Positions 16,421 to 23,631 of a DNA stretch of 55,366 bases are shown here, piece by piece; position 1 is the stretch's first letter; each line of letters starts with the position of its first letter. The position numbers and the translations under genes were made by a program. Location: contig JH590861.1 in NCBI GenBank assembly GCA_000242235.1, forward strand, positions 1 through 55,366, given 5' to 3'. The DNA comes from Stomatobaculum longum (GTDB taxonomy: Bacteria; Bacillota; Clostridia; Lachnospirales; Lachnospiraceae). The notes under the pieces are model-generated. The model worked only from the letters and a program-made list of their open reading frames with translations. It was not told where the DNA came from and did no database searches.

Positions 16421-17111
16421 GAGTAAATCCTTTCCGTTCTACAATCTTGCCGTCGACAATGCGTATCTGCTGGTCGGCGCGCGCTGCGATTGAGTTATCG
16501 TGTGTGACCATGACGAGGGTCACATGCTGTTCCCGGACGATGTCCCGGAGCAGCGAGAGCACTTCTTCCGTCGTGCGGGAGTCGAGGTTGCCGGTCGGCT
16601 CGTCGGCGAAGATGAGTTCCGGTTTGCTCGCGAGCGCGCGGGCTATGCCGACACGCTGCTGCTGGCCGCCCGACATCTGCCCCGGCATGTGCAACGCCTG
16701 ATCCAGGATGCCGATGCGCTCCATATAGGTGCGCGCGGTGCGCTGTCTTTCTTCCTTGTCGACGCCGCGGAACAAGAGCGGGAGGGCCACATTTTCCTCA
16801 GCATTCATCGTGGGAATCAGGCCGTAACTCTGGAAAATAAAGCCGACGTGGTTCCGCCGAAAGCGCACCAGCTGCTGCTCATTCATCTTTTCGAGCTTCT
16901 CGCCGAGTATGTGAATGCTGCCGCTGCTCGGCGGTTCGAGGCCGGCGAGCAGGTTCAGACAGGTGGATTTTCCGGAACCCGAGGTGCCTACAATCGCGAG
17001 AAAGCGCCCCGGCTCGAGGTCGAAGCTGATGCCGTCCAGCGCGTGTACTTCGCTGTCGCCGACACGGTATATTTTTTTCAAATCGCGCACGGAAATAATC
17101 GGTTCTGCCAA
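16410..17111 (-). CDS. ABC transporter ATP-binding protein (LolD/MacB type)
   Basis: 233 aa from a TTG start at 17111: AGAGGAGG lies 9 bases upstream on the minus strand and the protein then begins (M)[14 protein letters not shown], as family members do. An upstream open frame to 17246 has no support. Walker A GTSGSGKS near residues 41-48, Q-loop FIFQSYG near 90, signature MSGGQQQR near 142, Walker [14 protein letters not shown] near 162, and the H-loop MVTHD near 197. It powers the FtsX-type permease encoded downstream. The C-terminal basic end overlaps the start of the anchored-protein gene. Confidence 0.93.
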   Translation of the reverse strand: MAEPIISVRDLKKIYRVGDSEVHALDGISFDLEPGRFLAIVGTSGSGKSTCLNLLAGLEPPSSGSIHILGEKLEKMNEQQLVRFRRNHVGFIFQSYGLIPTMNAEENVALPLLFRGVDKEERQRTARTYMERIGILDQALHMPGQMSGGQQQRVGIARALASKPELIFADEPTGNLDSRTTEEVLSLLRDIVREQHVTLVMVTHDNSIAARADQQIRIVDGKIVERKGFTHAD

Positions 17112-17234
17112 ATGATGATTCCTCCTCTCATGCGTGCGTTTCGGCCGCCGTATCCGCTTGCCGTGCGGAACGAAAACCGATCCTTGTCTTAGCTTAGAGT
17201 AGCGCCTCGAGAAAAACAAGGAAGATTTTCTTGC

Positions 17235-17272
17235 AAAAAACAGCATATCGGCATTTGTGCCGTAAGATATGC
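17235..17272 (-). terminator. Terminator-like hairpin in the minus-strand leader of the ABC operon
   Basis: Read on the minus strand: GCATAT, a four-base bulge, CGGCA, loop CAAA, TGCCG, ATATGC, TG and six T. It sits 124 bases before the TTG start of the ATPase gene and after an extended -10-like TGCTATCTT (17316-17324). No minus-strand gene lies upstream for it to terminate, so it may be an attenuator for the operon, or it may stop antisense transcripts. Confidence 0.5.
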
Positions 17273-17321
17273 GGCGTGTTGCGGCGGCAGTCTGTATTTG
17301 TCTGGTCTAAAAGAAGATAGC

Positions 17322-17331
17322 ATGGTATAAT
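17322..17331 (+). promoter_or_regulatory. Extended -10 promoter of the binding-protein gene
   Basis: TGGTATAAT (17323-17331), extended -10. The candidate -35 TTGTCT is 22 bases away, so the -10 probably carries the promoter. Leader to the start codon is about 70 bases with no recognised riboswitch. Confidence 0.6.
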
Positions 17332-17406
17332 CGACCGGAAAGATAGACAAATCATCTCTTTCACCTAGAAAGACGCAAAAAAGCGCGAAAGGTTTCAGGA
17401 GGGACT

Positions 17407-18486
17407 ATGAAAAACTGGAAGAAATCGGTAGTCGCGGCAGCGACAGCGCTGCTGCTCGGTGTGAGCCTGATGGGCTGCGGCGCAAAGAAGGCGGAGAGCG
17501 GTGCGGCGGAGAGCGCTACGACAGCCGCTGCCGCGGCGGAGAGCACTTCGACAAGCGGCACTGAGGCGGAAAGCGCTGCGGCGGCTAAGACAGAAGCGGG
17601 GGCGGGACTCCGGGTCGGCGCCCTGAAGGGACCGACCGCGATGGGGCTTGCCGCGCTGATGCAGGAGAGTCAGGACGGCAAGAGCGAGGGCAGCTATCAG
17701 TTCACGGTTGCGGCGCAGCCCGATGAGATTGCGGCGAAGCTTGTCTCGGGAGATCTCGACATCGCCCTGCTCCCGGCCAATATGGCAGCGGCGCTCTACA
17801 ATAAGACCGAGGGAAAGATTGCGGTACTCAACATCAACACGCTCGGCGTCCTCTACTGCGTGACCGGGGACGAGAACATTCACAGCGTGAAAGATCTCGC
17901 GGGCAAGACGGTGCTCACGACGGGACAGGGAGCGACGCCCGAGTATGTGCTCCGCTATTTGTTGCAGGAGAACGGCGTCACGGACTGCACGCTCGATTTT
18001 AAGTCCGAGCCGACCGAGATTGCTTCGGCGCTCGCGGCGGATCCCGCGGCGATTGCCGTGCTCCCGCAGCCCTTTGTGACGGTCGCGGAGGCAAAGAATG
18101 ACAAATTGAAGACGGCCTTTTCGCTGAGTGATAGCTGGGATGCGCTGAACAACGGCTCCCGCCTCGTGACAGGCGTCACGGTGGTGAGACAGGAAGTCCT
18201 AAAGGCACAGCCGGACGCTGTCAAGACCTTCCGGGAAGAGCAGGCGAGAAGCGCGGCGACGGCGGTACAGGATCCGGAGACAGCGGCAAAGGCGGTTGTC
18301 GCCTTCGGGATTCTGGAAAACGAGGGCATCGCGAAGAAGGCTCTGCCCGCCTGCAACATCACGAATCTGGACGGCGCGGAGATGAAGCAGGCGCTCTCCG
18401 GCTATCTGCAGGTTCTGTACAGCGCAGATTCGAAAGCAGTCGGCGGCAAGCTGCCGGATGACGCATTCTACGTCGTGGCGGAGTGA
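17407..18486 (+). CDS. ABC transporter substrate-binding lipoprotein (NitT/TauT-like)
   Basis: 359 aa. Lipoprotein signal with Cys at residue 24 (LMGC), then a low-complexity Ala/Ser/Glu/Thr linker to about residue 63, then a periplasmic-binding fold of the NMT1/SsuA/ThiY class: LRVGALKGPTAMGLAALM, the ligand-loop ALLPANMAAALYN, VKDLAGKTVLTTGQGATPEY, and AVLPQPFVTVAEA. It should sit on the outer face of the membrane and hand a small molecule (sulfonate, pyrimidine or similar) to the permease. The downstream gene overlaps by 4 bases (GTGA). GGAGG precedes the ATG. Substrate not determinable; no thiamine riboswitch is seen upstream. Confidence 0.9.
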   Translation: MKNWKKSVVAAATALLLGVSLMGCGAKKAESGAAESATTAAAAAESTSTSGTEAESAAAAKTEAGAGLRVGALKGPTAMGLAALMQESQDGKSEGSYQFTVAAQPDEIAAKLVSGDLDIALLPANMAAALYNKTEGKIAVLNINTLGVLYCVTGDENIHSVKDLAGKTVLTTGQGATPEYVLRYLLQENGVTDCTLDFKSEPTEIASALAADPAAIAVLPQPFVTVAEAKNDKLKTAFSLSDSWDALNNGSRLVTGVTVVRQEVLKAQPDAVKTFREEQARSAATAVQDPETAAKAVVAFGILENEGIAKKALPACNITNLDGAEMKQALSGYLQVLYSADSKAVGGKLPDDAFYVVAE

Positions 18487-19289
18487 GTGGATTGATCGGC
18501 GCAATCCGAAACATGTTGCTGCGCGACGGCAAAGAGCCGCTCAGATGGCTGTTCTGGCTTCTGCTCTGGGAGGCGGCGGCAAGGCTGATCGGCAATAAGT
18601 TTCTTTTGGTAGGACCGGTCGAGACCGTACGGACGCTCATGAATATGGCAGGGAAGCCCGCATACTGGCAGGCAGTCGGAAACTCCTCGCTGCGTATTCT
18701 CGGCGGTTTTTTGCTCGGCGCGGTGCTCGGCACGGCTTTGGCGGCGGCAGCACAGGCGAGAAGGGGACTCAGATGGATTCTGGGTCCCCTTGTCAATGTG
18801 ATTAAGGCGGTTCCGGTCGCAAGCTTTGTCGTGCTGCTTTTACTCTGGGTCGGAAATCGCAATGCCTCCCTTTTTATTTGTTTCTTTGTCTCCCTGCCGG
18901 TCTTTTATCTCAACACACTCGGCGGCCTCGGCGCCGTGCCCGGAGATCTCCTCGAAGTCGCAAGGCTCTACGGGCTGTCGCGCGGCACAAGGCTTCGGGC
19001 GCTGTATCTGCCGGTGCTCGCGCCTTTCCTCGAGAGCGCCCTGAGCCTCTCGGTCGGCGTAAGTTTCAAGGCCGGTGCTGCGGCGGAGCTCATCGGGCAA
19101 CCGGCGCTCTCGCTTGGGAACGGGCTGTACCGCGCCAAAATTTATCTGGAGACCGGCGAAATATTTGCCTGGACACTCAGCATTGTGCTGCTCGCCGGTC
19201 TCGCGGAGGCAGTGCTCCGGTTTTTCCTCCGCGCGCTCTGCGGGAGCGGGCGGTACGGCACAGACGGTACGCCGAAAAGGACAAGATAG
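18483..19289 (+). CDS. ABC transporter permease (SsuC/TauC-like)
   Basis: 268 aa with six or so membrane segments, GTG start overlapping the upstream stop as GTGA. The permease EAA-loop region reads EVARLYGLSRGTRLRALYLPVLAPF near residues 157-181 (quoted in parts: EVARLYGLS, then LYLPVLAPF). Partner of the binding protein at 17407. No ATPase gene follows: the next gene is a hydrogenase, so the ATPase must be encoded elsewhere or shared. The C-terminus is basic and an inverted repeat (CGCCGAAAA / TTTTCGGCG at 19270-19278 and 19301-19308) lies across its stop. Confidence 0.88.
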   Translation: MSGLIGAIRNMLLRDGKEPLRWLFWLLLWEAAARLIGNKFLLVGPVETVRTLMNMAGKPAYWQAVGNSSLRILGGFLLGAVLGTALAAAAQARRGLRWILGPLVNVIKAVPVASFVVLLLLWVGNRNASLFICFFVSLPVFYLNTLGGLGAVPGDLLEVARLYGLSRGTRLRALYLPVLAPFLESALSLSVGVSFKAGAAAELIGQPALSLGNGLYRAKIYLETGEIFAWTLSIVLLAGLAEAVLRFFLRALCGSGRYGTDGTPKRTR

Positions 19290-19312
19290 CGCGTGGCATT
19301 TTTCGGCGAATA

Positions 19313-19321
19313 TGGTAAAAT
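19313..19321 (+). promoter_or_regulatory. Possible extended -10 of the hydrogenase gene
   Basis: TGGTAAAAT, 30 bases before the start codon, without a clear -35. Confidence 0.35.
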
Positions 19322-19350
19322 AATGTGACTGTAATCCTAGGAGGAAAACG

Positions 19351-20862
19351 ATGATTAACAACGACGAGGCACTGATCCAAACAAGGCATCTGGTGCTGGA
19401 AGAGACCTGCCGTCTCGCCTGGAACGATCAGCTGGATGAAGAGCACAAAGAGGAGATGGTTTATAAAATCATTCCGGGCCCGAAGCCGGCAATCGGAAGA
19501 TGTTGCATTTATAAAGAGAGAGAGATCGTGCGCCACCGGACAAGACTTGCCTGCGGCGAGAATCTGATGGAAAATCTGGATTCCAAGAATGAAGTGCAGG
19601 TCATCAAGCCGGCTTGCGACGAGTGTCCGCTCTCGAGCTATACCGTCACGGACAACTGTCGTCTCTGTCTCGGTAAGGCCTGTCTGTCGTCCTGCCATTT
19701 CGGCGCAGTGACCATCGGAGAATTCCGCTCTCACATCGATTCGAAGAAGTGCAAGGAATGCGGCATGTGCGCGCAGAACTGTCCGTACGGCGCAATCGTG
19801 CACCTCGTTCGTCCCTGCAAGAAGGCCTGCCCGGTCGATGCGATTACCTATGATGAGTACGGCTTCTGCGTCATTGACGAGCAGAAGTGTATTGAGTGCG
19901 GCCGCTGCATCCACAGCTGCCCCTTCGGTGCAATCAGCGCAAAGAGCTATCTGGTCAATGTGATTCAGGAAATCAAGGCGGGCAAGGAGGTCATTGCGAT
20001 GTGCGCGCCCGCGACCGAGGGACAGTTCGGCGAAAAAATCGGCATGGGTTCGATTCGCAATGCACTGAAGAAAATCGGCTTTGCGGATATGGTCGAGGTC
20101 GGTCTCGGCGGTGATATGACGGCTGCCTATGAGGCGCTCGAGTGGTCGGAGGCGAGAAAAGAGGGCAAGAAGATGACGACATCCTGCTGCCCGGCCTTCA
20201 TCAACCTCTTAAAGAAACACTTCCCGCAGCAGTACGAGGAGAATATGTCCACGACGGTCTCCCCGATGTGTGCGGTGTCCCGCTATCTGAAAGCGATGCA
20301 CCCGGGCTGTGTGACAGTCTTCATCGGTCCCTGCGTCGCGAAGAAGTCCGAGTCGGCGGACAAGTCGGTTCCGGACAATGCGGACTATGTCATGACCTAC
20401 GGTGAGTTCAGCGCTTTCCTCCGCTCGGCGGATGTTCAACTGGAGCCGGAGGAAACCGAGCGGCAGGAGGCTTCGATTTTCGGCAAGCGCTTTGCAACCT
20501 CGGGCGGCGTCGCAAATGCGGTGCTCGAGTGCATGAGCGAGCGCGGCGAGGATGTCTCCGAAATTAAACTGCTCCGCTGCGCCGGCGGTGCGGAGTGCAA
20601 GAAGGCACTCCAGCTCTTAAAGCTCGGCAGAGTCGCGGAGGACTTTATCGAAGGCATGGCCTGCCCGGGCGGCTGCGTCGGCGGACCGTCGAAGCACAAG
20701 ACGGAAATTGAAATCAAGCGGTCCCGCGAGACGCTCTTAAAGCGTGCGGACGACAGAAAGGTGCTCGACAACCTGAAAAACTATCCGATGGAGAAGTTTT
20801 CGATGCACCGCGACGGACACAGAGATTTGGAGGAGCTGAAGCGCGCCGAGGGCGAAGCTTAA
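19351..20862 (+). CDS. [FeFe]-hydrogenase, monomeric, group-B-like
   Basis: 503 aa cytoplasmic iron-sulfur enzyme. The N-terminal third is Cys-rich: CDECP near 90, a CRLCLGKACLSSC block near 104-116, then ferredoxin motifs CKECGMCAQNC and CIECGRCIHSCPFG. The H-cluster motifs follow: TSCCPAF near 277, IGPCVAKKSE near 325 and EGMACPGGCVGGP near 434. TSCCPAF and the GP ending resemble group B, whose physiological role is unsettled, rather than group A (TSCCPGW, MPC). CTAGGAGG precedes the ATG. Requires HydEFG maturases, not in this window. It follows the ATPase-less ABC genes by 61 bases and ends at a strong terminator. Confidence 0.9.
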   Translation: MINNDEALIQTRHLVLEETCRLAWNDQLDEEHKEEMVYKIIPGPKPAIGRCCIYKEREIVRHRTRLACGENLMENLDSKNEVQVIKPACDECPLSSYTVTDNCRLCLGKACLSSCHFGAVTIGEFRSHIDSKKCKECGMCAQNCPYGAIVHLVRPCKKACPVDAITYDEYGFCVIDEQKCIECGRCIHSCPFGAISAKSYLVNVIQEIKAGKEVIAMCAPATEGQFGEKIGMGSIRNALKKIGFADMVEVGLGGDMTAAYEALEWSEARKEGKKMTTSCCPAFINLLKKHFPQQYEENMSTTVSPMCAVSRYLKAMHPGCVTVFIGPCVAKKSESADKSVPDNADYVMTYGEFSAFLRSADVQLEPEETERQEASIFGKRFATSGGVANAVLECMSERGEDVSEIKLLRCAGGAECKKALQLLKLGRVAEDFIEGMACPGGCVGGPSKHKTEIEIKRSRETLLKRADDRKVLDNLKNYPMEKFSMHRDGHRDLEELKRAEGEA

Positions 20863-20873
20863 ATGGCAGGGGA

Positions 20874-20902
20874 GAAGCGCTGAGTGGTTCAGCGCTTCTT
20901 TT
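20874..20902 (+). terminator. Rho-independent terminator after the hydrogenase
   Basis: 10-bp perfect stem GAAGCGCTGA / TCAGCGCTTC with a five-base loop, then TTTT. Confidence 0.85.
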
Positions 20903-20919
20903 CGAACTGCGGACTTTGT

Positions 20920-20939
20920 CTGTGTTTCCGCGAACACAG
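20920..20939 (+). other. Hairpin in the deoD leader
   Basis: CTGTGTT / AACACAG with a TCCGCG loop, 37 bases before the deoD start. It could be a leader structure or operator; no protein partner can be named. Confidence 0.4.
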
Positions 20940-20976
20940 GATACGGAATTACGAAGTGCTTCGGAGAGGAGGAGAG

Positions 20977-21741
20977 ATGCAGGAGGAGAGAAAAGCAAAG
21001 GCCTCTGTGCCGACACCGCATATTGCGGCTTTGCCCGGGGATATCGCAGAGACGGTTCTGCTCCCGGGCGACCCGCTCCGCGCAAAGCGGATTGCGGAGA
21101 GCTTTCTGGAAGAAGTGCACAGCTTTAACGAAGTGCGCAATATGTTCGGTTTTACCGGCTTTTACCGCGGGCAGCGGGTTTCGGTCATGGGCACCGGCAT
21201 GGGCTGTCCCTCGATGGGAATTTACGCCCACGAATTGATTCACTTTTACGGCGCAGCGCGACTGATTCGAATCGGCACGGCCGGTGCCATGCAGGAAAGC
21301 ATAGCTGTGCGCGATCTGGTTCTCGCAGAGGGCGCTTCGACCAATTCAAACTTTCCGGCACTTTTTGAACTTCCCGGAACCTTTGCGCCGCTCGCGGATT
21401 TTGAACTGCTGTATCGCGCGGCACGTATCGCTTCGGCCCTGAACAAACGTGTAACGGTCGGCGCGGTACTGACCAGCGATATGTTCTACGGTCCGGCGGA
21501 GAGCACGGCTGCCGTTGAAAAGTGGAGCAGGATGGGGGTCCTCGCAGTTGAGATGGAGACGGCGGCACTCTATGCGACCGCAGCCTCTCTCGGGGCCAAG
21601 GCACTTTCCATCCTGACGGTCAGCGACCACCTTTTGACCGGGGAGACGCTCTCCGCAGAGGAGCGAGAAGCCGGCTTCACGGATATGGCAGAACTGGCAC
21701 TTTCACTCGCGACGGAAGAGATGCGCGGAGGAATCATATGA
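20977..21741 (+). CDS. deoD: Purine-nucleoside phosphorylase, DeoD type
   Basis: 254 aa. Phosphorolysis of purine (deoxy)nucleosides to base and (deoxy)ribose 1-phosphate, in the cytoplasm. Family motifs: LLPGDPLRAK near 28-37 (phosphate site), GTGMGCPSMGIYAHEL near 72, GTAGAMQ near 100, EMETAALYA near 190 and the catalytic-loop SDHLLTGE near 213. ATG 20977 is chosen because GGAGAGGAGG precedes it; an in-frame GTG at 20884 lies in the terminator loop and is rejected. Its stop overlaps the ABC exporter start (ATGA), an odd operon partner. Confidence 0.95.
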   Translation: MQEERKAKASVPTPHIAALPGDIAETVLLPGDPLRAKRIAESFLEEVHSFNEVRNMFGFTGFYRGQRVSVMGTGMGCPSMGIYAHELIHFYGAARLIRIGTAGAMQESIAVRDLVLAEGASTNSNFPALFELPGTFAPLADFELLYRAARIASALNKRVTVGAVLTSDMFYGPAESTAAVEKWSRMGVLAVEMETAALYATAASLGAKALSILTVSDHLLTGETLSAEEREAGFTDMAELALSLATEEMRGGII

Positions 21742-23627
21742 TTAAAATGTTCAGCAAATATTTGGGGAAGAAATATCGCCTCATTTCCCTGCTCGCCGTA
21801 TTCGGTATGGTCATGGAAGTGGTGGTTGAAAATCTGGTGCCCCTCGTGATGGCGAATCTCATTGACAACGGGATACAGGCGCAAAACTTTAATGTCGTGC
21901 TCAGGGCCGGCGGACTCATGGTGGCGCTCGCGCTCTTCGGTCTGCTCTTCGGTTCGATCGGCGGCTATTTTGCGGCCGATGCGGCGGCGGGACTTGCCGC
22001 GAGCCTACGGAGCGGGATTTACAGAAGCATTCAGCGCTTTTCGTTCGGCAATCTCGACAAGTACTCGACTGCGGGTCTCGTGACCCGTCTCACGACGGAT
22101 GTCTCGAATGTCCAAAACTCGTATCAGATGATATTGAGAACCTGCATGCGTGCGCCGGCTACGCTGATTTTTACCCTGGCGCTCACCTTCAGCATCAGTC
22201 GGAAACTTTCGATGATTTTTCTGGTCGCGCTCGGCTTTCTTCTGATTGTACTGATCCTGGTCATCAAATTTGCGGATAAGGCATTTACGCGGGTGTTTTC
22301 GAAATACGATGCGCTGAATGCGAGCGTCCAGGAAAATGTGACCGGCATTCGTGTGGTCAAGAGCTTTGTGCGCGAAGAGTTTGAAATCGGAAGATTTAAA
22401 GTTTCCGCCGAGAATATCTACAAGCTCTTTGTGAAGGCGGAAGGACTGGTCTGCTTTATTTTCCCGGCGCTCTACCTTGCGGTCTACGGTTGCATGATCG
22501 GCATTTCCTGGTTCGGCGCACATGAAGTTGTGTCAGATTCGCTCACCACGGGACAGCTGACTTCCTTCTTTACCTATATGATCAGCATTCTGATGTCGCT
22601 CATGATGCTTGCGATGGTCTTTGTCATGATTACGATGTCGGTCGCAAGCGGACGGCGCATTGAAGAGGTGCTCTCGGAAATCCCGAAGATTCAGACACCC
22701 GAGCAGCCGGTCACGGAAGTGAAGGACGGCTCGGTGGTCTTCTCGCAGGTCTCGTTTTCCTACGGAAAGCGCGAGGAGCCGGTCGACTGGGATAACCCGA
22801 AGGAAGTCAGAAGACAGAAAGAAAAGCAGGAGCGCATGGCAGCGGTTGAGAACGGGACCATGACACGGGAAGAGGCGATGCGGCAGGATCCGGATTTCCG
22901 AGAGGAAGCGAATCCGCGCTTTGTGCTGAGCGATGTTACCCTTTCGGTGCGCTCCGGTGAGACCATCGGTATCATCGGCGGCACCGGTTCCTCGAAGACT
23001 TCTCTGGTCAGCCTGATTCCGCGCCTGTATGACGCAACGGAGGGCGAGGTTCTGGTCGGCGGTAAAAATGTAAAGACCTACGACTTAAAGGCGCTCCGAG
23101 ACTCGGTTGGCATGGTACTCCAGAAGAACACGCTGTTTTCCGGCACCATTTACGACAACCTCCGCTGGGGAAATCCCGATGCGAGCGATGCGGACTGCGA
23201 GGAGGCTTGTCGCCTTGCCTGCGCCGATGAGTTCGTGCGGAGTTTCCCGGACGGCTATAACACCTGGATCGAACAGGGCGGCAGCAATGTCTCCGGCGGA
23301 CAGAAACAGCGCCTCTGCATTGCGAGAGCGCTCTTAAAGAAGCCGAAAATTCTGATTCTCGACGACTCGACGAGCGCTGTCGATACCGCGACGGATGCCT
23401 CCATACGCAAGGCGTTCCGGGAGAAGATCCCGAATACCACGAAGTTCATCATCTCCCAGCGCATTTCGGGCGTAAAGGATGCGGATCGCATCTTGGTGCT
23501 CGAGGAGGGACGCGTGAGCGGTTTCGGCACCCATGAAGAATTGTTGAAGAACAACGAAATTTACGCCTCTGTGGTTGCCGCACAGACAGAGGGCGGCGGC
23601 GACTTTGACGAGAGAGAGGAGGCGTGA
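21738..23627 (+). CDS. ABC exporter half-transporter with degenerate ATP site
   Basis: 629 aa. Six-helix export domain (about 1-310), then an ATPase domain. Walker A is GGTGSSKTS (Ser where the third Gly usually is), the signature is NVSGGQKQR, and Walker B ends LILDDSTSAVD, with Asp in place of the catalytic Glu. This is the pattern of one half of a heterodimeric exporter such as BmrCD or TM287/288, whose one ATP site is slow. A charged insert of some 45 residues (about 340-390, rich in KEVRRQKEKQ) sits between the A-loop region and Walker A. Start overlaps the deoD stop; the partner gene begins 4 bases after the end. Probably multidrug or peptide efflux; substrate unknown. Confidence 0.93.
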   Translation: MIKMFSKYLGKKYRLISLLAVFGMVMEVVVENLVPLVMANLIDNGIQAQNFNVVLRAGGLMVALALFGLLFGSIGGYFAADAAAGLAASLRSGIYRSIQRFSFGNLDKYSTAGLVTRLTTDVSNVQNSYQMILRTCMRAPATLIFTLALTFSISRKLSMIFLVALGFLLIVLILVIKFADKAFTRVFSKYDALNASVQENVTGIRVVKSFVREEFEIGRFKVSAENIYKLFVKAEGLVCFIFPALYLAVYGCMIGISWFGAHEVVSDSLTTGQLTSFFTYMISILMSLMMLAMVFVMITMSVASGRRIEEVLSEIPKIQTPEQPVTEVKDGSVVFSQVSFSYGKREEPVDWDNPKEVRRQKEKQERMAAVENGTMTREEAMRQDPDFREEANPRFVLSDVTLSVRSGETIGIIGGTGSSKTSLVSLIPRLYDATEGEVLVGGKNVKTYDLKALRDSVGMVLQKNTLFSGTIYDNLRWGNPDASDADCEEACRLACADEFVRSFPDGYNTWIEQGGSNVSGGQKQRLCIARALLKKPKILILDDSTSAVDTATDASIRKAFREKIPNTTKFIISQRISGVKDADRILVLEEGRVSGFGTHEELLKNNEIYASVVAAQTEGGGDFDEREEA

Positions 23628-23631
23628 CGCG

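Noticed and set aside
17332-17406. TPP riboswitch before the NMT1-like binding protein
   Set aside because: No CTGAGA or ACCTGA elements in the leader.
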